Below, in pieces: positions 36,197-46,121 of a stretch of 64,000 bases of DNA. Source of the DNA: G963556115 sp963667375 (lineage in GTDB: Bacteria; Planctomycetota; SZUA-567). Numbering within the stretch: the first letter of the stretch is position 1; the number at the start of each line of letters is the position of its first letter. The stretch is taken from contig OY763323.1 of assembly GCA_963667375.1 (NCBI GenBank), positions 3,162,001 to 3,226,000 of the forward strand, in the 5' to 3' direction. The translations under genes were made by a program, and so were the position numbers. The notes below the pieces were generated by a model, which had not been told where the DNA came from, did not search any database, and was given only the letters and a program-made list of their open reading frames with translations.

Positions 36197-37384
36197 TCAG
36201 GAATTACGCTTCTTCGCAGTAAGGAAATTACCCAGAAGCTCATTTACCTCATCCACCTGGACCAGAAAGGCATCATGCCCAAGCGTGGACGGAACATCGA
36301 TATAGGTTACCGGAATATTATTTCGGCTCAGAGCCAGGGCGAATTCCTTACACTCCTGCGGCGGATAGAGCCAGTCCGAACTGAAACTTACCACCATCAC
36401 ATTACTCTTTATACGTTTGCATGCCTTGAGCAGATCGCCATCACCCCAGTATTCAGCCGCATCATAATAATCCATCGCCCGGATTATATACAGATAACTG
36501 TTCGCATCAAAACGCTGCACAAACTGTTGTCCCTGATAATTAAGATAACTCTCCACTTCAAACTCTATCCCGAAACCAAATTGCAGTTCATGGCTTTTCT
36601 GCAGGCGCCGCCCGAATTTCTTATGCATTACTTCATCAGAAAGATAGGTTATATGCGCCAGCATTCTAGCGGCAGAGAGGCCCGCCGCCGGAGGCTCATG
36701 ATCATAGTAATCGCCATTATCAAAATTGGGATCATTCCTGATAGCATAGCTGCCGACAACATTGAACCCCAGCCCCTGCGCTGACAATCGCGGTGCTGCC
36801 GCAAATACCACCGTATTCTCAACAAAATCAGGATACGCCAAAGACCACTCAATAGCCTGCTGTCCTCCGAGTGAACCGCCGACAACCGCATAAAGTTTTT
36901 CAATACCCATTTTATCACAGAACAGCTTCTGCAGACGCACCCAGTCCTGCACCGTTACTATTGGAAAACGCAGACCATACGGCTTACCAGTCTGCGGATT
37001 TTTAGAGGCCGGACCGGTTGTGCCATAACATGATCCGAGCACATTGGTACATATCACCCGATACTTCTCGGTATCCATCGCCTTACCCGGTCCGATAACC
37101 GCATCCCACCACCCTGGTTTCTTGCTTCTCCAGCGCCTGGTACCTTCCAGATTCTTATCCCAGCCGGCTGCATGCGCATCACCTGAAAGAGCATGGCAAA
37201 CGAGTATGACTCTGTCACCAGAGCCATACTCTTCATACTCAATCTCAATCGGTCCTAATGCTCTACCGCACTCCAGTTCAAATGGCTGCGCAAGTGAAGC
37301 AACGGTTATACGCTTCGCCTCGGTCCAGCCAACCGAATCAGGAGCTTCCGGACCACCAGTATTATCACTATTATTTTTACTCAT
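36197..37384 (-). CDS. metX: homoserine O-acetyltransferase
   Basis: Acylates homoserine (acetyl or succinyl) as the first committed step of methionine synthesis. The 395-residue alpha/beta hydrolase has the nucleophile elbow VVGGSLGGQQAIEW, the catalytic Asp in FSSDWLYPP and His in LGHDAFL, and the early VILVCHALSGDAHAAGW. ATG at 37384 is preferred over a TTG three codons upstream, though the ribosome site is weak. Genes for sulfhydrylation (metY) and MetW flank it in one leftward operon. Confidence 0.93.
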   Translation of the reverse strand: MSKNNSDNTGGPEAPDSVGWTEAKRITVASLAQPFELECGRALGPIEIEYEEYGSGDRVILVCHALSGDAHAAGWDKNLEGTRRWRSKKPGWWDAVIGPGKAMDTEKYRVICTNVLGSCYGTTGPASKNPQTGKPYGLRFPIVTVQDWVRLQKLFCDKMGIEKLYAVVGGSLGGQQAIEWSLAYPDFVENTVVFAAAPRLSAQGLGFNVVGSYAIRNDPNFDNGDYYDHEPPAAGLSAARMLAHITYLSDEVMHKKFGRRLQKSHELQFGFGIEFEVESYLNYQGQQFVQRFDANSYLYIIRAMDYYDAAEYWGDGDLLKACKRIKSNVMVVSFSSDWLYPPQECKEFALALSRNNIPVTYIDVPSTLGHDAFLVQVDEVNELLGNFLTAKKRNS

Positions 37385-37438
37385 CAATGACAAACTTTCT
37401 GCTATCTAATTCACAATAAATCACAATCAAATCGCGAC

Positions 37439-38743
37439 TCAGGCAGTCGCAATCGCCAGTGCCTGCTCCAGATCAGCCTTGATATCCTCTACATCCTCGA
37501 GTCCGACTGACAGACGAATAAAATCAGGTGTAACACCAGCGGCCAACAGTTCTTCTTCAGACAGCTGCTGATGTGTGGTACTTGCATTATGTGTAACCAG
37601 TGTCTTGGTATCGAGCAGATTGGCCAGATGGGTCGCCATTTTAACATTATTACAAAGCTTCACACTGGCTTCATATCCTCCCTTAGGTGCAAAGCCGATA
37701 AGCGCTCCAGGTCCTAACGGATAAGTTGCCTTACCCAGTTCGTAATCAGGATGCCCCTTCAGTCCCGGATATTCTACCCAGGCCACAGCCGGATTAGCAG
37801 CCAGCCACTCAGCAATTATCTGGGCATTCTCACAATGCCTTCTTGCACGCAGCGGCAGTGTTTCTACCCCTAACAGCAGTTGCTGAGCATTGAAAGGCGA
37901 GAGACAGGCTCCAGTATCTCTGAGCAATCCGCAGCGAATCTTAAAGGTGAAACTGAACCCTGGCAGCGCCGCTTTATCATGGTTACCGAAAGCCTCCCAG
38001 AAGTTAAAATCATGATAAGAAGCATCTGGTCCGGCAATCTCAGGAAATTTACCGTTGGCCCAGTTAAAATCACCCTTCTCTATCACCACCCCGCCAAGGC
38101 TGGTTCCATGACCGCCTACCAGTTTGGTCAGCGAATTTACGACAATATCAGCCCCATACTTGAACGGATCAAAAATTGGAGGAGGACTTACGGTATCATC
38201 CACCACCAGCGGCAGATCATGACGATGAGCAATTTCAGCCAGCGCCTCAATATCCTCAACATTACATTTAGGATTACCCAGTGTTTCACAGTAAAGCAGT
38301 CTGGTATTCTCATCAATTGCAGCCTCAACCGCCGCAAGGTCACGAGAGTTAACCAGCCTGCCTTCAATCCCGAAGCGCTCAAGAGTTTTGGTAAGCAGAG
38401 TAACTGTACCACCGTACAGACAACTTGAAGCGACTACATTCTGTCCCACCCCGGTGAGGGTACATATTGCATAGAATATGGCAGAGGTTCCCGACGCGGT
38501 ACATACCGCTGAGGTACCGCCATGAATCGCCGCAAGACGCTTCTCCAGCACATCCGTAGTCGGATTCATCAGACGTGTATAAATATTCCCCAGCTCCTTG
38601 AGTTCAAACAGACGCGCCCCATGTTCACAATCCTTAAAACCGTAAGCCGTTGTCTGATAAATCGGAACCGCCTTGGACATAGTAGTAGGATCGATCTCAT
38701 ACCCGGACTGCACTGATTTTGTATCAATACCTTTATATTCCAT
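37439..38743 (-). CDS. metY: O-acetylhomoserine sulfhydrylase
   Basis: PLP enzyme that makes homocysteine from O-acylhomoserine and sulfide. The 434-residue protein has the family markers YTRLMNPTTDVLEKRLAAIH, LVVDDTVSPP and the Schiff-base lysine in NSLTKLVGGHG; the long form length fits MetY rather than cystathionine gamma-synthase. With metX it gives direct sulfhydrylation. A small stem TCCCGG/CCGGGA (38766-38787) lies between the Rrf2 stop and its start, without a T-run, so not a terminator. Confidence 0.93.
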   Translation of the reverse strand: MEYKGIDTKSVQSGYEIDPTTMSKAVPIYQTTAYGFKDCEHGARLFELKELGNIYTRLMNPTTDVLEKRLAAIHGGTSAVCTASGTSAIFYAICTLTGVGQNVVASSCLYGGTVTLLTKTLERFGIEGRLVNSRDLAAVEAAIDENTRLLYCETLGNPKCNVEDIEALAEIAHRHDLPLVVDDTVSPPPIFDPFKYGADIVVNSLTKLVGGHGTSLGGVVIEKGDFNWANGKFPEIAGPDASYHDFNFWEAFGNHDKAALPGFSFTFKIRCGLLRDTGACLSPFNAQQLLLGVETLPLRARRHCENAQIIAEWLAANPAVAWVEYPGLKGHPDYELGKATYPLGPGALIGFAPKGGYEASVKLCNNVKMATHLANLLDTKTLVTHNASTTHQQLSEEELLAAGVTPDFIRLSVGLEDVEDIKADLEQALAIATA

Positions 38744-38801
38744 AATTTAAATCTCCATATAGTTATCCCGGCATAGCTGCACCGGGAAGTTTGTAAAATT
38801 T

Positions 38802-39233
38802 TTATATAACATAATCATGAATAACCCCGAAGCGGAGTATTCTGCCTTTTTCTACAAGCTGCTTAAAATCCACACTCATATACACATCAAGTAATGCTTG
38901 TGCTGCCTCATCCCAGAGTGGAGCAAAGAGCCGATCCTGCCACTTATCCTGGTCAACGCTCTCAACCGGATACAGCTCACCCTCAAAGATAACGACAACA
39001 TCGCCAACCTTGATACTCTCAGGTTTCTGTGCGAGAACATAACCTCCATCCTTTCCTCTTCTACTCTCCACCATACCGGCAGAGCGAAGATCACGCATAA
39101 TATTCTGCAAAAAAGCGGCTGGTATATCCTGCTCCGCCGCAATAGCCGGTATCGTCTTGGGTCTAAGCGAATAACTGTCTGCCAGCGAATATATCGCTTT
39201 TATCGCATAAAGTGTTTTCTGTGCCAGACGCAT
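38802..39233 (-). CDS. Rrf2-family transcriptional regulator
   Basis: A 143-residue winged-helix protein with the Rrf2 N-terminus MRLAQKTLYAIKAIYSLAD and SRRGKDGGYVLAQ wing. It contains no cysteine, so it cannot bind an IscR-type Fe-S cluster; it resembles the cluster-free CymR subgroup, which controls sulfur metabolism. Being first in the transcript with metY-metX-metW supports that role (inference). Promoter 39265-39292 precedes it. Confidence 0.85.
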   Translation of the reverse strand: MRLAQKTLYAIKAIYSLADSYSLRPKTIPAIAAEQDIPAAFLQNIMRDLRSAGMVESRRGKDGGYVLAQKPESIKVGDVVVIFEGELYPVESVDQDKWQDRLFAPLWDEAAQALLDVYMSVDFKQLVEKGRILRFGVIHDYVI

Positions 39234-39264
39234 AATCCATACCTTTCCGATCAGTTTTGTTTGG

Positions 39265-39292
39265 ATTATAACATAACCCAGCTGATTTTCAA
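39265..39292 (-). promoter_or_regulatory. promoter of the rrf2-metYXW operon
   Basis: On the minus strand: TTGAAA (39292-39287), 16 bp, TATAAT (39270-39265), 32 bp before the Rrf2 start. The -10 region overlaps one arm of an inverted pair ATAATCC (39232-39238) / GGATTAT (39263-39269), which might be an autoregulatory site. Confidence 0.6.
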
Positions 39293-39466
39293 GTATTTAA
39301 ATGATTTTTTTATTATAAAAACAATAATATCTTATTCTCAGAATAGCAGAACCATAAATTATCAGATTCCAAGAGCTAATTTATTCCCTACAAACACAAG
39401 TTAACTGTTAAAAACACCGTATATTACGAGTAATACAAAATTCTAATATTTTTTTCCTTTTTATTA

Positions 39467-39494
39467 TTGACTTAATATGCTAAAATCATATTAT
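39467..39494 (+). promoter_or_regulatory. promoter of the tRNA pair
   Basis: TTGACT (39467-39472), 16 bp, TATTAT (39489-39494), 39 bp upstream of tRNA-Lys. The 39293-39466 spacer is AT-rich with nothing else seen. Confidence 0.6.
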
Positions 39495-39532
39495 ATAAAT
39501 CTCACCAAGGAACGGTGATAAAAATTAAAAAT

Positions 39533-39608
39533 AGGAGCGTAGCTCAGTTGGTAGAGCACCGCCTTTTTAAGGCGATGGTCATGGGTTCGAGTCCCCTCGC
39601 TCCTACCA
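39533..39608 (+). tRNA. tRNA-Lys (TTT)
   Basis: 76 nt including encoded CCA. Acceptor stem AGGAGCG/CGCTCCT, D arm GCTC/GAGC, anticodon loop TTTTTAA with anticodon TTT (39566-39568), T arm with GGTTCGAGTCC. All canonical pairings hold apart from position 27-43. Confidence 0.97.
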
Positions 39609-39640
39609 AATTTATTACATAAAACTCGGATATAAAATGT

Positions 39641-39718
39641 GTTCCTATCGTCTAGCCCGGTCTAGGACACCAGCTTTTCACGCTGGCAACAGGGGTTCGA
39701 ATCCCCTTAGGAATGCCA
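39641..39718 (+). tRNA. tRNA-Glu (TTC)
   Basis: 78 nt including encoded CCA. Acceptor GTTCCTA/TAGGAAT (one G-T pair), D arm GTCTAG...CTAGGAC typical of tRNA-Glu, anticodon stem CCAGC/GCTGG with loop TTTTCAC and anticodon TTC, T arm GGGGTTCGAATCCCC. It follows tRNA-Lys by 32 bp. Confidence 0.97.
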
Positions 39719-39723
39719 AAATT

Positions 39724-39754
39724 AAACCTTCCAGTTCAACTGGAAGGTTTTTTT
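39724..39754 (+). terminator. terminator of the tRNA transcript
   Basis: AAACCTTCCAGTT-C-AACTGGAAGGTTT stem followed by further T, directly after tRNA-Glu. Confidence 0.9.
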
Positions 39755-39846
39755 ATTCAAACAACCATAATTCCAGCTAAAAATCAGTATAATTAATACA
39801 AAATTACAAGAAATAGCCATCAGTCAAAATAAGGAGCGCAACAGCC

Positions 39847-40686
39847 GTGCAATTCTATATTACCGATGTATTCAGCTGCGGCAGATATTCAGGGAATCAA
39901 TTGGCAACAGTTATTCTCGATAACGAAATACCAGCGGCAATGATGCAGCAGATCGCCAGGGAATTCAATTATTCAGAAACCACCTTTGTACTGGCTCCTC
40001 AAAAAGGAGCAAGTACCTTCTATACCCGCATTTTCACACCCAGTGAAGAACTTCCCTTTGCCGGCCATCCGACACTAGGTACCGCCTACCTGCTGCAGAA
40101 ATACTTCAGCCCGCAGTCTAAGCAACTGACAATATCGCTTCCAATCGGAGAGATCCCGGTCGAAACCAGCGGCAATATACTCTGGATGACTCATAATCCA
40201 CCTGAATTTTTCGAAACGTATACACCAACAGCTATTCGCTCATTATTAGATATCCCGTTAGAATCAATTCGCACAGACCTGCCCATTCAGCGCATAAGCA
40301 CCGGATTGTCTACTATTATTATTCCTCTGTGCTCACTGGAAGCTATTAAAAACTGCCATATTACTACCGACGCACTTTATAAATTCTTTGAAGATAAAGT
40401 GAAATCCGCGATTTATATTTTTACGGAAGAGACCTGCAAACCGGAGAATGATCTGCATTCACGGGTCTTCTGTGATGTATTCGGAATCTATGAAGATCCG
40501 GCGACAGGCAGTTCTACCGGCTGCCTGGCTGCATATATGGCGCAACAGCTCGGGCATGATGTCGAGTTGAGTATTGAACAGGGATTTGAAATACCCCGCC
40601 CTTCCATACTCAAAGCCAGCGTTGAAAATTCCACTATTAAAGTTGGCGGAACCGTTATTGAAATAGCCCGAGGCGAGTTACTCTAA
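39847..40686 (+). CDS. PhzF-family isomerase-like protein
   Basis: A 279-residue protein of the PhzF/YddE fold with two pseudo-repeats. It has YSETTFVLAP (catalytic-type Glu46 region), PFAGHPTLGTAYLL and DPATGSSTGCLAAYM, the standard family motifs. Members catalyse proton-shift isomerisation; without phenazine genes the substrate is unknown. GTG at 39847 has AAGGAG ten bases upstream. Monocistronic, bounded by terminators. Confidence 0.87.
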   Translation: MQFYITDVFSCGRYSGNQLATVILDNEIPAAMMQQIAREFNYSETTFVLAPQKGASTFYTRIFTPSEELPFAGHPTLGTAYLLQKYFSPQSKQLTISLPIGEIPVETSGNILWMTHNPPEFFETYTPTAIRSLLDIPLESIRTDLPIQRISTGLSTIIIPLCSLEAIKNCHITTDALYKFFEDKVKSAIYIFTEETCKPENDLHSRVFCDVFGIYEDPATGSSTGCLAAYMAQQLGHDVELSIEQGFEIPRPSILKASVENSTIKVGGTVIEIARGELL

Positions 40687-40725
40687 ACTTTCAATAATTT
40701 AGCAGTATTATACGCTACCGCATAT

Positions 40726-40759
40726 AAAAGACAGGCCGGATAAAACCGGCCTGTCTTTT
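40726..40759. terminator. bidirectional terminator
   Basis: AAAAGACAGGCCGG-loop-CCGGCCTGTCTTTT, a 14-bp stem between the convergent PhzF-like gene and RND gene. Confidence 0.9.
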
Positions 40760-40782
40760 AATATACCAAATACCATTAACAC

Positions 40783-43700
40783 TTAGCGCAGCCGCTTTAT
40801 AACAAAGCGCTTATACCCGCGGCGTACTCCCTTATATGAAGAATGCAGCATCGTTGCAGTCAGCCCCAGCCGTTTTTTAGCAGTTTCAACCAAAGAAACC
40901 AGACTTGGAAGAGTAAGCAGAGTCAGTACGGTTGCAAAAATAAGCCCGAACATCATCGCAACCGCCATAGGCTGCCACATCTGAGTCGATTCACTGGCGA
41001 ACTGGATGCCGAATGTGCTTGGATGAAAATCCCAGCTGATCCCGGTTACCATCGGCATAAATCCAAGCACAGTAGTAATGGTTGTCAGCAGTACCGGGCG
41101 CAGTCTGGTGACACACGCCTCTTCAATCGCGGTAGTAAGCGACATCCCCTCATTACGCAACTGAATTATGTATTCAATGAGTACGATAGAATTATTAACC
41201 ACCACCCCAGCCAGTGAGATAACCCCGACTCCGGTCATAATTATACCGAAAGGCATTTTAAACGCACCGAGCCCGAAGAAGATACCGGTGAGAGATAATA
41301 TTACTGAGGTCATGATTATAAACGGATATATCACCGAGTTAAACTGAGCTACCAGAATAAAGAAGATGAGTGCAATCGATATGCCGCCGGCATACAGCAG
41401 AAAATCACTCGCTTCCTTCTGATCCTCATCTTCACCGGAGAATTTATAGGTATACCCGGTAGGCAGGGTAAAATTCATTTCCGCCAGTTTTTTAGCCAGT
41501 ACACTACGTACCGCCGCTCCCGAAGTCTTGGTTTCATCAACATCGGCAGACACTGTAACCACACGCTTATGATCCTTACGCTTTATTTTACCGATACCAT
41601 TTGTATAAGAAAGCTGGGTGACTGTCGACAGCGGCACCAGGGTTCCCGAAGCGGTAGGAATAAAGAGCTGCGAAAGCGTGTCCACCAATGTCCGGCTCTT
41701 ATCGTCCAGACGCACCAGAATATCATAATCATCATCTCCATCCCGGAAATCATCGACATTTATACCGTTGATTGCCGTACCCAGCACCTGACCTATCGCA
41801 CTGCTGGATAAACCAAGCAAAGCCGCGCGTTTACGGTCAATATCAAGTTGAAGCGTCGGCTTTGACTGTCCGGCATCATCACTGATATTTCTGGTAAAAG
41901 GGATACCTTCCAGAACCTTCTTGAAACGTATCGCACTTTCAGCAAGCACACCAAGATCATCCCCTGATATTTCGATCTCAACAGCAGCCCCGGTCGGTGG
42001 GCCCATCTCTTCTTCCTCCAGTGTAAAATCTGCACCGGTCAGACTTTTGACCCGTTTTTCCAGCTCTTTTATCGTATCAAAACTACGGACTGTACGCTTC
42101 TCCATATCAATAAATTCAATGGTAACAGAGTTATCCCCGCCCAGTGAATCGGCCTTGGAATATGTAAAATCAATATTCGGAATGTCACTGATTGATTTAT
42201 ACACTTTGCCGAATTTATCCTTATGCTCCTTCAAAGCGATTGACTTTTCATATATATTGTCAGCATAATCCTTGTCGTAGAATCTGGCCTCAGCCTCTTT
42301 CAATATTGTATTACAGTATTCCAGACTGGCACCTGAAGGCATTGTCAGACTGAGTTCTATCTTCTCCGGGTCGGTTGACGGAAAAAATTCAACCGGTATA
42401 TTATAACCGATACGATACATCCAGAAGGAAAAAGCCAGAATAAGCGCCAGACCGGAGCCGAGCAGAATGCTTATCCGCGGAAAGAGCCGCTGCTTTGAAC
42501 CGTCCCGGCTGAGTCCAAGAAAACAGCGCAGAATACGCCGGTAACCGGCGATAAAGAAATTATCATTCTTCGCATGTTCACCCAGCACCTTATGCATGCG
42601 CTTTGTCTTGACCTTCATCAACCCGGCAGCCATCGCCGGATTGATCACCAGAGCTACAAAGAGGCACGAAGCCAGTGTCACAATAACCGTAATCGGAATA
42701 TAGCGCATAAACTGCCCCATAATGCCATTCCAGAGAATAAGCGGGAAGTAGGCACCCATTGTCGTCAGGGATGAGCCGATAATTGCCCATGCCACCTCAC
42801 CGGTAGCTTTCTTGGCCGCTTCAAGCCGCCCCATTCCGCTCTGCATAAAGCGGTAAATATTCTCAATAATCACCACCGCATTATCAACCAGCATCCCAAG
42901 CGCGATAGTCAGCCCGAACAGCACCACCATATTGAGAGTTACCCCGATAACTTTGAGAATAATAAATGAAATAAGCATCGAAAACGGAATTGACAGCGAA
43001 ACCAGTATTGCATTACGAATCCCCATGGCAAAACATACTACCAGCACCACCAGCAGTAATCCGGTAATAATATTATTCTCCAGGTCGGCAATCTGAGTTT
43101 CAACCCGTTCACCCTTATCCTCAAGGACATCGTAGCTGACCCCTTTGGGCCATCCCTGCTGCGACTCGGCTATAGTTCTGCGTACCCGATCCACCAGCTG
43201 CACAATATTCTCGCCGCTCTTCTTCTTAACGTAGACATTAACACTATCCAGTCCGTCAACCCTGCCGTCGGAGTCAAGGTCCTTGTTACCGTCTTCAATA
43301 GCTGCTATATCATTGAGATAGACCGGAGAGCCATCCGTCCGCGACGCCACAACAATATGCTCCGCATCCTTTGCCTGCTGAAACTCACCATCTATTTTTA
43401 TCTGAAATTTCGCATCCCTGGTTCTGATGCTACCCCCAGAGAAATCACTGTTTTCTCCCGCCACCAAACTCGCGACAGTAGCCATATCAATACCGTAGAG
43501 CGCCATACGCATCGGATCGATTTCCACGTGAATTTCCCGTTCAAAACCACCACTTACATCCACCTCAAGCACTCCGGGTATCGCCTCAATACTCTCTTCC
43601 ATATCCTCAGCTATTTTACGGAGTGTGCGTTTATCACTGCCTTTAATCGCAAAAATATAGAATGGCGTTTCCGAGAGATTTATATCATAGACCAAAGGAT

Positions 43701-44076
43701 CATCATCAAGATCTGACGGCAGATCAGTCTTGGCCCTGTCAACCGCATCCTTGACATCGGATTCCGCTTTGTCAATATCAGTACCATCGACAAATTCCAC
43801 ACTTATTTCACTGGTACCCTCGTAGGATGAGGAAAGAATCTCCTTCACATCATCCATACCCTTTAATTTATCCTCAATCTTCTTGGTTATCTGTGTTTCT
43901 ATAATTTCAGCCGAAACCCCGCGGTAATTTGTCTTGACAAATATATACGGTATTACGACCTCAGGTTCCGCTTCCCGCGGCATAAGCATATATGATATAT
44001 ACCCTGCAATTGCAAGAATAACGGTCATTACATAAACAGTAACCCTCTTCTCAACAGCAATATTCGATATGATCAT
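40783..44076 (-). CDS. RND-family efflux transporter permease
   Basis: A 1097-residue inner-membrane pump of the AcrB/MexF-like (HAE1-type) superfamily, proton-driven. It has N-terminal helix YVMTVILAIAGYISYMLMP, two large periplasmic loops and twelve hydrophobic segments. The TM4 proton-relay motif reads GMLVDNAVVIIEN, with Asp-Asn where AcrB has Asp-Asp, common in one branch of the family. Last gene of the leftward operon TetR - adaptor - pump. No outer-membrane partner is adjacent. Substrate unknown; drugs, lipids or metabolites are possible. Confidence 0.93.
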   Translation of the reverse strand: MIISNIAVEKRVTVYVMTVILAIAGYISYMLMPREAEPEVVIPYIFVKTNYRGVSAEIIETQITKKIEDKLKGMDDVKEILSSSYEGTSEISVEFVDGTDIDKAESDVKDAVDRAKTDLPSDLDDDPLVYDINLSETPFYIFAIKGSDKRTLRKIAEDMEESIEAIPGVLEVDVSGGFEREIHVEIDPMRMALYGIDMATVASLVAGENSDFSGGSIRTRDAKFQIKIDGEFQQAKDAEHIVVASRTDGSPVYLNDIAAIEDGNKDLDSDGRVDGLDSVNVYVKKKSGENIVQLVDRVRRTIAESQQGWPKGVSYDVLEDKGERVETQIADLENNIITGLLLVVLVVCFAMGIRNAILVSLSIPFSMLISFIILKVIGVTLNMVVLFGLTIALGMLVDNAVVIIENIYRFMQSGMGRLEAAKKATGEVAWAIIGSSLTTMGAYFPLILWNGIMGQFMRYIPITVIVTLASCLFVALVINPAMAAGLMKVKTKRMHKVLGEHAKNDNFFIAGYRRILRCFLGLSRDGSKQRLFPRISILLGSGLALILAFSFWMYRIGYNIPVEFFPSTDPEKIELSLTMPSGASLEYCNTILKEAEARFYDKDYADNIYEKSIALKEHKDKFGKVYKSISDIPNIDFTYSKADSLGGDNSVTIEFIDMEKRTVRSFDTIKELEKRVKSLTGADFTLEEEEMGPPTGAAVEIEISGDDLGVLAESAIRFKKVLEGIPFTRNISDDAGQSKPTLQLDIDRKRAALLGLSSSAIGQVLGTAINGINVDDFRDGDDDYDILVRLDDKSRTLVDTLSQLFIPTASGTLVPLSTVTQLSYTNGIGKIKRKDHKRVVTVSADVDETKTSGAAVRSVLAKKLAEMNFTLPTGYTYKFSGEDEDQKEASDFLLYAGGISIALIFFILVAQFNSVIYPFIIMTSVILSLTGIFFGLGAFKMPFGIIMTGVGVISLAGVVVNNSIVLIEYIIQLRNEGMSLTTAIEEACVTRLRPVLLTTITTVLGFMPMVTGISWDFHPSTFGIQFASESTQMWQPMAVAMMFGLIFATVLTLLTLPSLVSLVETAKKRLGLTATMLHSSYKGVRRGYKRFVIKRLR

Positions 44077-44144
44077 TATTAATCTTCCGTTTATAACTGG
44101 CAGCAGTCTTGATCCCGCTACTCAAAATATCCGATTCACAAAGA

Positions 44145-45275
44145 CTACAGCCCGTTATGAGCTTTGGTCACCTCGACCAGTTCACCATCCTCCAGCTGCC
44201 TCTGACCTTTTATGATAACTTTGTCATTGACGGTCAGCCCGGAAGTAATCTCCGCAAACTCTCCGCTTATAATACCGGTTGTCACCTCGCGTACCTGCGC
44301 CACCCCATCATTTTCAACATAGCAGTAATATCTGGAACCCACAGGAATGATGGCATATATCGGAAGAGTTATTGCCGCCTCTTTAACCCCACGGATAATG
44401 TTACCATCAACAAACATTCCCGGACGCAGCAACCCTTTGCTGTTATCAACCTCCAGCTGCAGTTTATATGCCTGCGCGCCGTCCATTGGTGCCTCAGAAA
44501 GAAAAATCACCTTGCCGGTAAGCAGAATATCATGATTATTATTCAGATATATATCAGCCTCTTTCAGACCATGAACCTTGGTTACATCCCGTTCCGGAAT
44601 AAAGATATTTACCCGCACTTTACTGGTATCCAGAATGTTCTCAATCTCGGTACCGGGGACCACCAGTGTTCCCAGACGCACATGACGTTTATTAATAATA
44701 CCGTCAAATGAAGCTTTAATCTCGGTTCTATCAAGATTCAGAGCAGCCTTATCAAGTGCCGCTTCTGCAGCCCGTGCCGGAGCCACAACCGCATCATATT
44801 TCGACTGCGAGATAATTTTCTTATTAAAAAGTGCGGTATTACGCTCAAGATCGCTCTTGCGCAGATCAACATTAGCTTTTGCCTCTTTAAGAGCGGCTTT
44901 ATAATCCCGGTCATCTACCTTCACAATTATATCACCAGCTTTTACAGCATCACCTTCATCCTTGAGAACTTCAGTCACTCTTCCGGTTACTTCAGACTTA
45001 ATTGTCACTCGCTCCCAGGACTCTACAATTCCAGGTAGAATAAGTGAATCCACGATCTTGCCGGGCTTTACCAGTATAGTTTCAACATTCTTCTTTTTCT
45101 GGGTCGCTGTTTTCGCTATCGCATCTGTCTCTGCTTTCTTGGCCTCACTCCGTTGCTGAGTAAGCTTGAGAAAGAAAAGAATACCGGCAATAAAAACCGC
45201 CAACATCAGCACAAACGGGATATTAGCATAAATTACACCTTTTACTCTGCGAAATCTACTCGGTTTGCTTTCCAT
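44145..45275 (-). CDS. periplasmic adaptor (membrane-fusion) protein of the RND pump
   Basis: A 376-residue HlyD/AcrA-type adaptor. An N-terminal membrane anchor (NIPFVLMLAVFIAGILFFL) is followed by the lipoyl halves (KSEVTGRVTEVLKDEGDAVKAGDIIVKV; AEIKASFDGIINKRHV), a short alpha hairpin between them (~110-185) and beta-barrel domains. ATG at 45275 has AAGGAAATAATCT upstream; the longer alternative at 45326 does not. It lies between the TetR gene and the pump gene. Confidence 0.9.
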   Translation of the reverse strand: MESKPSRFRRVKGVIYANIPFVLMLAVFIAGILFFLKLTQQRSEAKKAETDAIAKTATQKKKNVETILVKPGKIVDSLILPGIVESWERVTIKSEVTGRVTEVLKDEGDAVKAGDIIVKVDDRDYKAALKEAKANVDLRKSDLERNTALFNKKIISQSKYDAVVAPARAAEAALDKAALNLDRTEIKASFDGIINKRHVRLGTLVVPGTEIENILDTSKVRVNIFIPERDVTKVHGLKEADIYLNNNHDILLTGKVIFLSEAPMDGAQAYKLQLEVDNSKGLLRPGMFVDGNIIRGVKEAAITLPIYAIIPVGSRYYCYVENDGVAQVREVTTGIISGEFAEITSGLTVNDKVIIKGQRQLEDGELVEVTKAHNGL

Positions 45276-45326
45276 ATAGATTATTTCCTTATCACCACAA
45301 ATAATATAATAAACCAGCAACAACAC

Positions 45327-46121
45327 TCATATATCAAGATCAAGAATAAACTCGATCCGGGTTTCACCCTCTACAATCTTCTTCAAATCGGAGAATACCG
45401 TATCCGTCACCTCTGTTTCCAACGCATTATAATCATAATTCCCAGTCAACGGCCGCCAGTTCAACCCGTCAAGAAAAGTATTCATCGCCAGTCTCAATAC
45501 CCGTGCCGGATCCTTGACCAGACGCGAATTACACAGACATTCAATGACATTATGCGGTATTTGCGCATCACGGGTATTTCGCAGCATCCCGCTGAAGCCC
45601 ATACTCAGACAGATAATTGAAAAATAAATATCAATACTCTCATGTTCCCCTAGTTCCAGATTCTTATTTTTCACCGCCCTCTGCACCAGTAATTCAAAGT
45701 CATCGAAAATACGGGTTACCATTGAATTATGCTCATCCTTCAAATCCTGACTCACCTTATTCCAGATTGACTCAACATTTCCAATCTGAAGAAGACGATG
45801 CAAATTGGGATTCAGCTTGTTATACAGTGACATACCATAGGTACCGGCCATAACCAATGCCCGTTCCGGAATGTCGAGAGTTTTAATTCTTTCCAGCACC
45901 TTTATTCGCTGTTTAAAAGCTTCGTTGAGAATCTTCATCACAATATCCTCTTTACAGGCAAAATGCTTATAGACAGTTCCCTTGGCATAATCAATTTTCT
46001 TAGCCAGTTTATCTATAGTAAAACCCATATACCCTTCGGTTAAAAGCATATCGAATGAGGTACGCAATATAAGATTTTCACGTTCTTTAAATTCACGCTC
46101 TTTTCGTGCTGAAATACTCAC
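45327..46121 (-). CDS. TetR-family regulator of the efflux operon
   Basis: A 264-residue regulator with the TetR helix-turn-helix (LLTEGYMGFTIDKLAKKIDYAKGTVYKHFACKED in residues ~25-60) and a long C-terminal ligand domain. GTG at 46121 is preceded by GGAAAGGATAATT; a TTG at 46136 is less likely as it overlaps that site. It is the first gene of the operon, 51 bp before the adaptor gene, so it probably represses its own operon. The inducer is unknown. Confidence 0.9.
   Translation of the reverse strand: MSISARKEREFKERENLILRTSFDMLLTEGYMGFTIDKLAKKIDYAKGTVYKHFACKEDIVMKILNEAFKQRIKVLERIKTLDIPERALVMAGTYGMSLYNKLNPNLHRLLQIGNVESIWNKVSQDLKDEHNSMVTRIFDDFELLVQRAVKNKNLELGEHESIDIYFSIICLSMGFSGMLRNTRDAQIPHNVIECLCNSRLVKDPARVLRLAMNTFLDGLNWRPLTGNYDYNALETEVTDTVFSDLKKIVEGETRIEFILDLDI

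Noticed and set aside
36185..36784. 199-codon plus-strand frame
   Set aside because: Antisense to metX; no motif or ribosome site.
38744..38801. Possible terminator or SAM riboswitch before metY
   Set aside because: The only structure is a 6-bp stem without T-run, too short for a SAM riboswitch.
39533..39754. Genomic island next to the tRNA genes
   Set aside because: Genes on both sides are ordinary and no repeat of the tRNA 3' end was found nearby.
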